Shown one piece after another: positions 6,665-13,069 of a stretch of 16,700 nt of DNA. The first letter of the stretch is position 1; each line of letters starts with the position of its first letter. The stretch comes from JAVBQU01 sp031548675. Its GTDB lineage: Bacteria > Bacteroidota > Bacteroidia > Bacteroidales > P3. A program made the position numbers and the translations under genes. The notes beneath the pieces are model-generated. The model was not told where the DNA came from and searched no databases. It saw nothing but the letters and a program-made list of their open reading frames with translations. The stretch is from positions 1-16,700 of the forward strand of contig JAVBQU010000007.1 of NCBI GenBank assembly GCA_031548675.1, written 5' to 3'.

Positions 6665-7213
6665 CTATTCCTTCCCACCAGTACCTACAAAGTAGTCATC
6701 TTTATCTTGAAAAAGTACATTAAATGATGTCAGACTGCCGTAAATACGTGTAATATATTGTTGTAAATCAACCTTATCTTCGTCAGTAAGTTTTTTATGG
6801 CTGTTTATGTTTTGTTCCAAAACCCGCAAGCGGTCGCGAAGCATTACAATCTTATGGAAGAATGTTTCCAAAGGCATTTCCTTTGCTTGCGAATTGTTTC
6901 CGGGCTTTAGAATCAAAGTCCCGTCATTCCAGCGTTCAGCCATTTCAACCTCATGGTCTATGCCGTTGTGCCTGTCTAAAATCAGCGTAAGTACTTCTTC
7001 CACTTCATCCAATGTAAGTTTAGGTTCGTTGGATATAAGTGCAGAAGGTTCCAACAACTCCAATTCTTCATCCAAATTACGTTTAGAAAGGCTGATTTTT
7101 CCACCTCGTTCAAAAATAATTTCACAATTCATCAACGATGTTTTGTAAATATAGCCTACGCCGTATCTATCATGTTTTACGCGGGCTCCTTCAATAAATT
7201 CTTGTTCCGGCAT
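6665..7213 (-). CDS. Conserved protein of unknown function with N-terminal Tudor/KOW-like domain
   Basis: I do not recognise a named family for the whole 182-residue protein. The N-terminal 50 residues (EGARVKHDRYGVGYI, then EIIFERGGKISLSKRN) have the pattern 'G-x-V-x-H-x-x-[FY]-G-x-G-x-I' of small SH3-like Tudor folds, such as the C-terminal domain of UvrD/PcrA helicases and CarD-like RNA polymerase-binding modules. The rest is predicted mostly helical (about 65-165) and ends in a polar tail. There is no signal peptide or membrane helix, so it is cytoplasmic. It lies 7 bp after the OmpA-domain lipoprotein gene and is the last gene before the terminator at 6578-6630. A nucleic-acid or RNA polymerase role is a guess from the domain shape. 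Confidence 0.75.
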   Translation of the reverse strand: MPEQEFIEGARVKHDRYGVGYIYKTSLMNCEIIFERGGKISLSKRNLDEELELLEPSALISNEPKLTLDEVEEVLTLILDRHNGIDHEVEMAERWNDGTLILKPGNNSQAKEMPLETFFHKIVMLRDRLRVLEQNINSHKKLTDEDKVDLQQYITRIYGSLTSFNVLFQDKDDYFVGTGGKE

Positions 7214-7220
7214 AATGGAT

Positions 7221-8210
7221 TTATTTATTCAATAATTCAAAAACTTCGTCCAATTTGGGCGTTAAAATAATTTCGGTACGGCGGTTTTTAGCTTTGTTCT
7301 CTTTCGTATCATTAGGAGCTATAGGCATAAATTCGCCTCTTCCGGCTGCCATTACTCTGTTTGGGGCTACTTTTGCCGATTCAAGCATAATTTTTACGAT
7401 AGATGTAGCACGCATAACGCTTAAATCCCAATTATCCCGTATGCCTGTTGTGCCTTTATAGGGAACATTATCCGTATGTCCTTCAACCATAACATCAATA
7501 TCCGTATTTTTTTCCAAAACCAAAGCAATTTCCTTAATGGCTTTTTGACCTTCAGGAGCTACAGTCCAGCTTCCGGAAGCAAACAAAAGTTTTTCTTCTA
7601 CAGAAACATACACTTTTCCATTTTTAGTATGGACTGTTAAACCGTTTCCTTGAAAACCCATTAGGGCCTTAGTCATTTTTTCTTTCAACAGAGCTGTTTC
7701 CTGTTCCTTTTTATTGAGAATCTCTTGTATTTCCTTAATTCTCTTTTCTTTTTCATCAATTTTCAATTGCATAGCATTTAAAGAATCTCCTTTGGCTTTC
7801 ATTTCCAATTCTTTATTCTTAAGTTCTATTTCACGCTTAGATAATTCTGTAGATAATTGATTCTTTTCGGAATGACTGCCTGAAAGTTGTTCCGAATATT
7901 GCCCCAGCATGCTTACATAATCAGTTTTCAATTTCATGAGAGCATTAGACAGCGTATCACGGGCAACTGTTAAGCCTTTTACTTCTACTTCCATATCCTT
8001 CATTCGGGCATTGGCTTTATTAAGCGAATTTGTAAGCTGAGTATTATCTTCTTCTAATTCGTCAACTTTTGTTTGGCATGCTTTCGATTGTTTATCACAA
8101 TTGTTATATTTATCTTCCAATTCATGATGAACTTTAGCAGGCACACATGAAATTATACTTACAGAAATTAATGCAACAGCAATTCGGTTTATCCATTTTA
8201 TTTTTTTCAT
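7221..8210 (-). CDS. Outer-membrane lipoprotein with coiled coil and C-terminal OmpA peptidoglycan-binding domain
   Basis: The 329-residue protein starts with a basic N-region and hydrophobic core ending in the lipobox SIISC (C22), so it should be a lipoprotein. Residues 30-180 are heptad-rich, charged and helical, an extended coiled coil that could span part of the periplasm. Residues about 200-317 form an OmpA/MotB-type domain: VEGHTDNVPYKG (242-253), the conserved aspartate D262 in NWDLSVMRA, and NRRTEIILTPK (309-319) with the basic pair that binds diaminopimelate. The likely job is tethering the outer membrane to peptidoglycan; MotB-like stators would have a membrane helix rather than a lipobox. 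It begins 20 bp after xth and ends 7 bp before the Tudor-like gene, so it is probably part of the xth transcript. Confidence 0.9.
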   Translation of the reverse strand: MKKIKWINRIAVALISVSIISCVPAKVHHELEDKYNNCDKQSKACQTKVDELEEDNTQLTNSLNKANARMKDMEVEVKGLTVARDTLSNALMKLKTDYVSMLGQYSEQLSGSHSEKNQLSTELSKREIELKNKELEMKAKGDSLNAMQLKIDEKEKRIKEIQEILNKKEQETALLKEKMTKALMGFQGNGLTVHTKNGKVYVSVEEKLLFASGSWTVAPEGQKAIKEIALVLEKNTDIDVMVEGHTDNVPYKGTTGIRDNWDLSVMRATSIVKIMLESAKVAPNRVMAAGRGEFMPIAPNDTKENKAKNRRTEIILTPKLDEVFELLNK

Positions 8211-8230
8211 AATATGTCGGTCTTTAATAT

Positions 8231-9001
8231 TTAAAAATCAATTTCAATCATAATAGGGCAATGGTCGGAATGCATGGCATCCGGCAAAATCACAGCACGC
8301 TTAAGCTGTTTTTCCAACGATTTGGTAATTAGTTGATAATCTATTCTCCATCCCAAATTCTTAGACCGGGCATTTGCCCTGTAGCTCCACCATGTATAAT
8401 TTTTAGGCTGGTTGTTGAAGTAACGGAAACTATCAATAAAACCTGTTTGTAAAAAAGATTCCATCCATGCTCTTTCTTCCGGCAAAAAACCTGAGCTTGT
8501 GGCATTTCTTACAGGGTCATGAATATCAATAGCTTTATGACAAACATTATAGTCTCCGCATAAAATCAGGTTAGGACGGCTTTTTTTTAATTCCTCAATG
8601 TAATTTGTGAAATCTTCATACCAAACCATTTTAAATGCCTGACGCTCGTCTCCGCTGCTGCCTGAAGGGTGGTAAACACTAACAACGCTTATATCTCCAA
8701 AATCAGCACGCAAAAAACGACCTTCATTATCATATTTTTCTATCCCCATCCCATAAATAACATTATCCGGCTCGATTTTAGATAATATGGCTACACTGCT
8801 ATATCCTTTTTTTTGTGCCGAAAATGCATAAGTATGATAGCCTGCTTCTTGAAATTCAAATACCGGAATCTGATCGGGCTGGGCTTTAGTTTCCTGTATA
8901 CAAACAATATCAGGATTTACGGTTTTAAGCCAATCCATAAACCCTTTTGTCATGGCAGCTCTAATGCCATTTACATTATAGGATATGATTTTTTTATCCA
9001 T
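8231..9001 (-). CDS. xth: Exodeoxyribonuclease III / AP endonuclease
   Basis: This 256-residue member of the ExoIII/APE1 family nicks DNA 5' of abasic sites in base-excision repair and degrades 3' ends. Catalytic positions are visible in order: N9 and N11 in SYNVNGIRA, E37 in CIQETKAQ (metal ligand), Y110 in VVSVYHPSG, D150 and N152 in LCGDYNVCH, W218 and D221 in LGWRIDYQL, and D246-H247 in MHSDHCPIM. Length and motif order fit a complete single-domain enzyme. A good promoter lies just upstream (9023-9052). The gene probably heads the xth-lipoprotein-Tudor-like operon, although asnS ends only 61 bp away and readthrough from it is possible. Confidence 0.95.
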   Translation of the reverse strand: MDKKIISYNVNGIRAAMTKGFMDWLKTVNPDIVCIQETKAQPDQIPVFEFQEAGYHTYAFSAQKKGYSSVAILSKIEPDNVIYGMGIEKYDNEGRFLRADFGDISVVSVYHPSGSSGDERQAFKMVWYEDFTNYIEELKKSRPNLILCGDYNVCHKAIDIHDPVRNATSSGFLPEERAWMESFLQTGFIDSFRYFNNQPKNYTWWSYRANARSKNLGWRIDYQLITKSLEKQLKRAVILPDAMHSDHCPIMIEIDF

Positions 9002-9022
9002 AGATTAAATTGTATAAGGGTA

Positions 9023-9052
9023 CAAAATTAATAAAATAATGATTTATACAAA
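9023..9052 (-). promoter_or_regulatory. Bacteroidota-type promoter for xth
   Basis: On the minus strand TTTG (9052-9049) is followed after 18 bases by TAATTTTG (9030-9023), an exact -33/-7 pair. Expected transcription start is about 9015-9018, giving a leader of roughly 15 bases before the xth ATG at 9001. Confidence 0.7.
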
Positions 9053-9062
9053 TAGTTTATGC

Positions 9063-10460
9063 CTAAAATTCAGCATTTTTCGGTGTACGTGGAAATGGAA
9101 TTACATCGCGGATATTTCCCATACCGGTAATAAATAACATCAATCGTTCGAAACCTAAACCAAATCCGCTATGCGGAGCTGTTCCGAATTTGCGGGTTTC
9201 CAAATACCACCACATGTCTTTTTGAGGAATATGCATTTCTTCGATGCGGTTAGATAGTTTCTCATAACTTTCTTCACGTTGAGAACCTCCGATAATTTCC
9301 CCGATTTTAGGGAACAAAACATCCATCGCGCGAACCGTTTTACCATCTTCGTTTTGCTTCATATAGAATGCTTTAATATCTTTAGGGTAATCTGTTAGTA
9401 TAACCGGTTTTTTGAAATGTTTTTCTACCAAATAACGCTCGTGTTCCGATTGTAAATCGACACCCCATGAAACAGGAAATTCAAATTTTTCGCCCGATTT
9501 CATCAGAATATCCACACCTTCTGTATAAGCTAAGCGGACAAAATCGTTATTTACAACAAAGTTTAAACGATCTACCAGTTCATTATCCCACATTTTGCAC
9601 AAGAAATCCAAATCGTCTTTGCAATTTTCTAATGCATAACGAATTAAGTATTTAAGGAAATCTTCAGCCAAATCCATGTTGTCATGAATATCATTGAAAG
9701 CAACTTCCGGTTCTATCATCCAGAATTCGGCAAGATGGCGGGGGGTATTTGAATTTTCGGCACGGAAAGTAGGACCGAAAGTATAAATTGCACCCAAAGC
9801 CATAGCTCCCAATTCGCCTTCCAATTGTCCCGAAACAGTAAGATTAGCAGGTTTGCCAAAAAAATCCTGAGAATAATCAATTTGGTTTTCAGGCGTTTTA
9901 GGCGGATTCTGCATGTCTAAGGTTGTAACCTGAAACATAGCTCCCGCACCTTCGGCATCAGAGGCTGTAATGATAGGCGTATGCAGATAATAAAATCTAC
10001 GGTCGTTGAAATACTGGTGGATAGCAAATGCCATCGCATGACGCAACCTTAATACAGCTCCAAAAGTATTGGTACGCGGACGAAGATGTGCTATTTCACG
10101 CAAAAATTCTAAAGTATGTCCTTTCTTTTGCAAAGGATAAGTATCTGCATCAGCAGTACCGTATAGTTCTATCTGTTCAGCTTGTATTTCAATATTTTGC
10201 CCTTCTCCGGCAGATTGTACCAATTTACCGATTGCAGATATGCAGGAACCTGTGGTTACGGGTTTCATCATTTCTTCATTAAAATTAGCCAAATCAACCA
10301 CAATCTGCATATTATGGATTGTAGAACCATCGTTTAATGCAATAAAAGCTACATTTTTATTACCGCGTTTGGTTCTTACCCAACCTTTTACATTTACACT
10401 CTGCCCAATTAAAGTAGAATCTGTGTTTTTCAACAATTCAACAATTAAACTTCTTTTCAT
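9063..10460 (-). CDS. asnS: Asparagine-tRNA ligase
   Basis: This 465-residue class IIb aminoacyl-tRNA synthetase charges tRNA-Asn in the cytoplasm. The N-terminal OB-fold anticodon-binding domain covers about 20-105 (VNVKGWVRTKRGNKNVAFI). The catalytic domain has motif 1 around 146-168 (FYYLHTPIITASDAEGAG), motif 2 FRAENSNTPRHLAEFWMIE (232-250) and motif 3 GFGLGFERLMLFITG (432-446). The ending IRDVIPFPRTPKNAEF is typical of AsnRS. AspRS, the main alternative, carries a large insertion that is absent here, and the length fits AsnRS. It has its own promoter (10526-10556) with an inverted repeat in the leader. xth follows 61 bp downstream behind another promoter. Confidence 0.96.
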   Translation of the reverse strand: MKRSLIVELLKNTDSTLIGQSVNVKGWVRTKRGNKNVAFIALNDGSTIHNMQIVVDLANFNEEMMKPVTTGSCISAIGKLVQSAGEGQNIEIQAEQIELYGTADADTYPLQKKGHTLEFLREIAHLRPRTNTFGAVLRLRHAMAFAIHQYFNDRRFYYLHTPIITASDAEGAGAMFQVTTLDMQNPPKTPENQIDYSQDFFGKPANLTVSGQLEGELGAMALGAIYTFGPTFRAENSNTPRHLAEFWMIEPEVAFNDIHDNMDLAEDFLKYLIRYALENCKDDLDFLCKMWDNELVDRLNFVVNNDFVRLAYTEGVDILMKSGEKFEFPVSWGVDLQSEHERYLVEKHFKKPVILTDYPKDIKAFYMKQNEDGKTVRAMDVLFPKIGEIIGGSQREESYEKLSNRIEEMHIPQKDMWWYLETRKFGTAPHSGFGLGFERLMLFITGMGNIRDVIPFPRTPKNAEF

Positions 10461-10492
10461 AAATTATTTATCTGATTGATTTTATACTAATT

Positions 10493-10511
10493 ATACACAT
10501 GAATTGTGTAT
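10493..10511 (-). promoter_or_regulatory. Inverted repeat in the asnS leader
   Basis: ATACACA (10493-10499) and TGTGTAT (10505-10511) are perfect arms around a 5-base centre. They lie just downstream of the predicted asnS transcription start and 33 bases before the ATG. This is the size of a dimeric repressor site or a 5'-end stabilising hairpin; no T-box features are visible. Confidence 0.45.
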
Positions 10512-10525
10512 GGAATTAAAACATA

Positions 10526-10556
10526 CAAAGTTAGCATTTTTTTATAGAGTAGGCAA
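10526..10556 (-). promoter_or_regulatory. Bacteroidota-type promoter for asnS
   Basis: On the minus strand TTG (10556-10554) is followed after 20 bases by TAACTTTG (10533-10526), an exact TAnnTTTG box. The predicted start near 10520 gives a leader of about 60 bases. Confidence 0.65.
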
Positions 10557-10593
10557 TGCTTGGATGGAATAGTAGAATAATAATTCTAATTAA

Positions 10594-10628
10594 TTTAAAT
10601 AACAGGTATATACACCTATTTATTTAAA
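10594..10628 (-). terminator. Hairpin downstream of manA
   Basis: TTTAAATAA (10594-10602) pairs with TTATTTAAA (10620-10628) and AGGT (10604-10607) with ACCT (10614-10617), separated by a small C/AT internal loop. It is 28 bp past the manA stop and before the asnS promoter, so a 3' end for manA is the natural reading. The stem is AT-rich and the following bases on the minus strand are only moderately T-rich, so efficiency is uncertain. A smaller palindrome, AGAAT/ATTCT, lies at 10574-10587. Confidence 0.45.
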
Positions 10629-10655
10629 CTAAATATTCAAATAAATAAATTTAAA

Positions 10656-11648
10656 CTACTGAATATAAACCTCTAATATATTGCAGAAAGTTTTAGGAGT
10701 AAGGTCTACTTGCTGGGTAATGGCTGGTAAAAGTATTACTTCACCTTTTTGTATTGAAATTTCTGTATTCAAAGCTGTTATATTGCAATTCCCTTCAGTG
10801 CAGATGTATAAAACAAAAGAATCCAGTTTGAAATAGTCCTTTTGTATATTTTTGTCAAAAGAAAGTATGTTGGTAGTAAACATAGGGCAGTCAACTACCG
10901 AAATTGTTTTGTTTATTTCGCTGTTATACTGTACTTTGGTGTTTATATTTTTCTCGTAATTAATGGCGTCGAGAGCTTCGGCAGTATGGAGTTCTCGTGG
11001 CTTGCCTTTATCATCTACTCTGTCCCAGTCATATATGCGGTATGTAATATCCGATGTCTGCTGTATTTCTGCCAAGAGCATACCAGAACCCAAAGCATGT
11101 ACACGACCTGCCGGAATAAAAAAAGTATCGCCTTTTTCTATGGTTTCGAAATTTAAAACATCTTTAAGTGTTTTGTCTTGAAGATGTTGTAGATATTTTT
11201 TTTCATCCATCTCTGTCCCGAATCCATTAATGAGCTGAGCGCCCTTATCAGCTTGGAGGATATACCACATCTCGGTTTTTCCGTATTTACCGCCTCTTTT
11301 TTGAGCCAATTCATCATCGGGATGTACTTGTATGGAAAGAGCTTCGTTGGCATCAATAAACTTGATTAACAATGGAAATTCGGGTCCGAATTTTCCATAT
11401 ACTTTATCGCCAACCAAATCAGACATATAAACCTCAACCAATTCGTTTAAGGTATTATCTTTTAAATAGCCGTTGCTTACAATGCTTTCTTTTCCTTCAA
11501 CTCCTGATAATACCCATACTTCGCCGCAATTAGGCAATGGCGAAAAATCCAGATTCAGCAATGTTTTTATTTTATTTCCGCCCCAGATTTTATCAAAAAA
11601 CAGAGGCGTAAATTTTAGAGGGTATAAATAGGGTTCTTCTGAAAACAT
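10656..11648 (-). CDS. manA: Mannose-6-phosphate isomerase, class I
   Basis: This zinc enzyme interconverts mannose 6-phosphate and fructose 6-phosphate, linking mannose and GDP-sugar synthesis to glycolysis. From the ATG chosen here (330 residues) it begins MFSEEPYLYPLKFTPLFFDK then IWGG, the usual opening of Bacteroidota ManA. Zinc ligands fit Q107 and H109 in IQVHPDD, E126 in GKTEMWY and H184 in GRVHALGSG; YRIYDWDR at 203-210 follows. The C-terminal part is a second, smaller cupin-like segment, as in the short class I enzymes. A longer reading from a TTG at 11681 is open, but it would start four bases from the terminator stem at 11685-11718 and adds no conserved residues, so I chose the ATG. 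No separate promoter is obvious in the 37 bases between terminator and start. Confidence 0.92.
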   Translation of the reverse strand: MFSEEPYLYPLKFTPLFFDKIWGGNKIKTLLNLDFSPLPNCGEVWVLSGVEGKESIVSNGYLKDNTLNELVEVYMSDLVGDKVYGKFGPEFPLLIKFIDANEALSIQVHPDDELAQKRGGKYGKTEMWYILQADKGAQLINGFGTEMDEKKYLQHLQDKTLKDVLNFETIEKGDTFFIPAGRVHALGSGMLLAEIQQTSDITYRIYDWDRVDDKGKPRELHTAEALDAINYEKNINTKVQYNSEINKTISVVDCPMFTTNILSFDKNIQKDYFKLDSFVLYICTEGNCNITALNTEISIQKGEVILLPAITQQVDLTPKTFCNILEVYIQ

Positions 11649-11684
11649 AGGGAGTGTTAAATTATATTTGTTACAGGGCAATAG

Positions 11685-11718
11685 AAAAGGGAGAAAGTCT
11701 TATAACTTTCTCCCTTTT
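11685..11718. terminator. Strong bidirectional terminator after the thioredoxin gene
   Basis: AAAAGGGAGAAAGT (11685-11698) and ACTTTCTCCCTTTT (11705-11718) form a perfect 14-bp stem with a 6-base loop, and each strand ends the stem in four or more T. It lies 14 bp past the stop of the minus-strand thioredoxin-like gene and should end that transcript before manA. Confidence 0.85.
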
Positions 11719-11732
11719 TGTTTATCAAGGCA

Positions 11733-12194
11733 TTACTTTGCCAATAAAAATTCATTAATACGCTTTTCAAATTCTTCCTGACTGATAGCTCCTACAACAA
11801 TTTGAGGCTCGCCTTTTAGAGGAATAAACATAATCATAGGAATACTGCTGATTTTCAAATAAGCAGCCAATTCTTTTTGCTGGTCTACATCTACTTTATA
11901 AACTAAAATCTTTTTATCATATTTTACAGCCAGATTTTCAACAATAGGAGCGATTCTTTTGCAAGGACCGCACCAATCTGCATAAAAATCGATAATTGCA
12001 GGTTTCTTCCCTTCATAAACCCAGGTTTTATTTTTCTCATAATTATGTATTTGCTTTAAATACATATCTTTAGTTAAGTAAACCAAGTTGCTTTTGGTTT
12101 TCTTATCTTGAGCAAAAATATTTGTTTGAATTACTCCGAATACAGCTAAGCATATAAGAACTATACCGGATGCATATAAAATTTTCTTAGTCAT
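11733..12194 (-). CDS. Secreted thioredoxin-fold protein
   Basis: The 153-residue protein starts MTKKILYASG and has a hydrophobic stretch (5-23) ending near FAQD, a Sec signal peptide with probable cleavage after A28. It should therefore act in the periplasm or stay anchored there. The mature part is one thioredoxin domain: the active site is C75-GP-C78 in DFYADWCGPCKR, the cis-proline P119 is in SSIPMIMF, and AISQEEFEKRINEFL forms the last helix. The WCGPC motif suggests a reducing thioredoxin or thiol-disulfide exchanger. There is no DsbD or cytochrome maturation gene nearby. It follows the DUF5606-type gene after 81 bp with no TAnnTTTG box between, so both may share a transcript that ends at 11685-11718. 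Confidence 0.9.
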   Translation of the reverse strand: MTKKILYASGIVLICLAVFGVIQTNIFAQDKKTKSNLVYLTKDMYLKQIHNYEKNKTWVYEGKKPAIIDFYADWCGPCKRIAPIVENLAVKYDKKILVYKVDVDQQKELAAYLKISSIPMIMFIPLKGEPQIVVGAISQEEFEKRINEFLLAK

Positions 12195-12275
12195 GATACT
12201 ACATTATTTTAATGGTAAGACTTGTCTTTTTAGGTTATAGATAAACAATTGATGCTAAAAATAGTTTTCGGATAA

Positions 12276-12710
12276 TTATTCAACAATGGCATCTTCTTTA
12301 ACATCTTCGCCTTTGTTATCTTCCTCTAAATCTATCAGGTTATTTGCCAATAAGAGATTGTACCACGAAATAACCTTTTTAATATCAGAAGTGTATACGC
12401 GTTCTTTGTCGTAATTTGGGATGGTTTCTGTAAAATAGGCTTTTAAAGCCTTATCATCTAATTTTATTCCTTGCAATGCTTCTTTGCCGTCTTCTTTTGT
12501 AAAAATGGTGCGAAAAACATCTTTTAAAGGTTTATCTTCGTCTTCGCAAAAAATGCTGATTTCTTCCAGCGAGCTCATTTTTTCGGATGCAAATGCCGAA
12601 AAACGTTTATGGTCAATCAATGACTCTACTACAACCGCTGTTTTTGTTTGCGAAATTAATCTGTATAAACCGGGTTTGCCTAAAATAGTTAGAATGTGAG
12701 TTAAATCCAT
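12276..12710 (-). CDS. DUF5606-type conserved Bacteroidota protein
   Basis: This 144-residue cytoplasmic protein begins MDLTHILTILGKPGLYRLIS followed by VVVESLIDHKRF. That pattern ('I-x-x-x-GKPGLY...VVESL-x-D-x-KRF') is what I recall for the DUF5606 family, widespread in Bacteroidota and of unknown function. The first 60 residues look like a small beta-rich domain with an acidic loop (IFCEDEDKP). Residues 65-120 are helical and end in IKKVISWYNLLLANNL. The last 20 residues are acidic and likely disordered. No catalytic motif is evident. It has a textbook promoter 93-123 bp upstream (12803-12833) and probably leads a two-gene unit with the thioredoxin-like gene. The family name is from memory of the N-terminal pattern and not from a search. 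Confidence 0.8.
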   Translation of the reverse strand: MDLTHILTILGKPGLYRLISQTKTAVVVESLIDHKRFSAFASEKMSSLEEISIFCEDEDKPLKDVFRTIFTKEDGKEALQGIKLDDKALKAYFTETIPNYDKERVYTSDIKKVISWYNLLLANNLIDLEEDNKGEDVKEDAIVE

Positions 12711-12802
12711 ACTTTCAAATTTGAAGTGTGAGTGTAATATTTTTATTAAATAAAAGTTTTATATAAAATGTACCTGTCGTTAAATGTTAATTTTTCGGTC
12801 GC

Positions 12803-12833
12803 CAAAATTAGACAAAAAATTATTAACAACAAA
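12803..12833 (-). promoter_or_regulatory. Bacteroidota-type promoter for the DUF5606-type gene
   Basis: On the minus strand TTTG (12833-12830) is followed after 19 bases by TAATTTTG (12810-12803), the best consensus match in the window. The predicted start near 12797 leaves a leader of about 85 bases. Confidence 0.75.
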
Positions 12834-12850
12834 GCTCTATCATAAGTTAT

Positions 12851-12883
12851 ACACAAAAAATAAAAAAATGAAGCATTCATTTT
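12851..12883 (-). terminator. Orphan terminator-like hairpin, minus strand
   Basis: AAAATGAA (12865-12872) and TTCATTTT (12876-12883) form an 8-bp stem with a 3-base loop. On the minus strand it runs straight into a T-rich tract (TTCATTTTTTTATTTTTTG). The stem has only two G-C pairs. No minus-strand gene lies upstream within the spacer, so it would end either antisense transcription from the receptor gene side or a small RNA. Confidence 0.35.
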
Positions 12884-12960
12884 GAGCATGAAAAGAAATA
12901 ATTCTATCTTCCGAAAGTTTTTTAGTTTAAAATATACTAAATAAACGTCATAGTAAAAGA

Positions 12961-13016
12961 TGTAGAATCAGACCTCTAGAATTTCATTGAACAAGGAAGT
13001 CTGATTCTGCATTTTT
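12961..13016 (+). terminator. Orphan terminator or attenuator hairpin before the TonB-dependent receptor gene
   Basis: TGTAGAATCAGAC (12961-12973) pairs with GTCTGATTCTGCA (12999-13011), with one G-T pair, around a 25-base loop, and TTTTT follows. It sits 54 bp before the receptor start. No plus-strand gene precedes it, so it is either the end of a short RNA starting in the spacer or a leader attenuator of the receptor gene. Confidence 0.5.
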
Positions 13017-13069
13017 ATATTCATCCTCTATAAGGGGCTAACTTTTTATAATATACATCTCTAAAATTT

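Larger units (their letters stand above)
12711..13069. other. 359-bp divergent spacer with promoter and orphan hairpins
   Basis: From left to right it holds the DUF5606 leader, the DUF5606 promoter (12803-12833), a hairpin with a T-run on the minus strand (12851-12883), an inverted repeat TTTAGT/ACTAAA (12921-12941), and a 13-bp hairpin with a T-run on the plus strand (12961-13016), followed by the start of the TonB-dependent receptor gene. No protein-coding frame here looks real. A weak box TAACTTTT (13039-13046) could serve the receptor gene, but no matching TTTG is seen. Confidence 0.6.

Noticed and set aside
10028..10479. Two plus-strand frames opposite the 5' part of asnS
   Set aside because: They are antisense to conserved synthetase sequence and show no family features.
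12961..13016. Hairpin arms as possible ends of an insertion element
   Set aside because: The arms are only 25 bases apart, there is no transposase, and no target duplication flanks them; a terminator-like hairpin is simpler.
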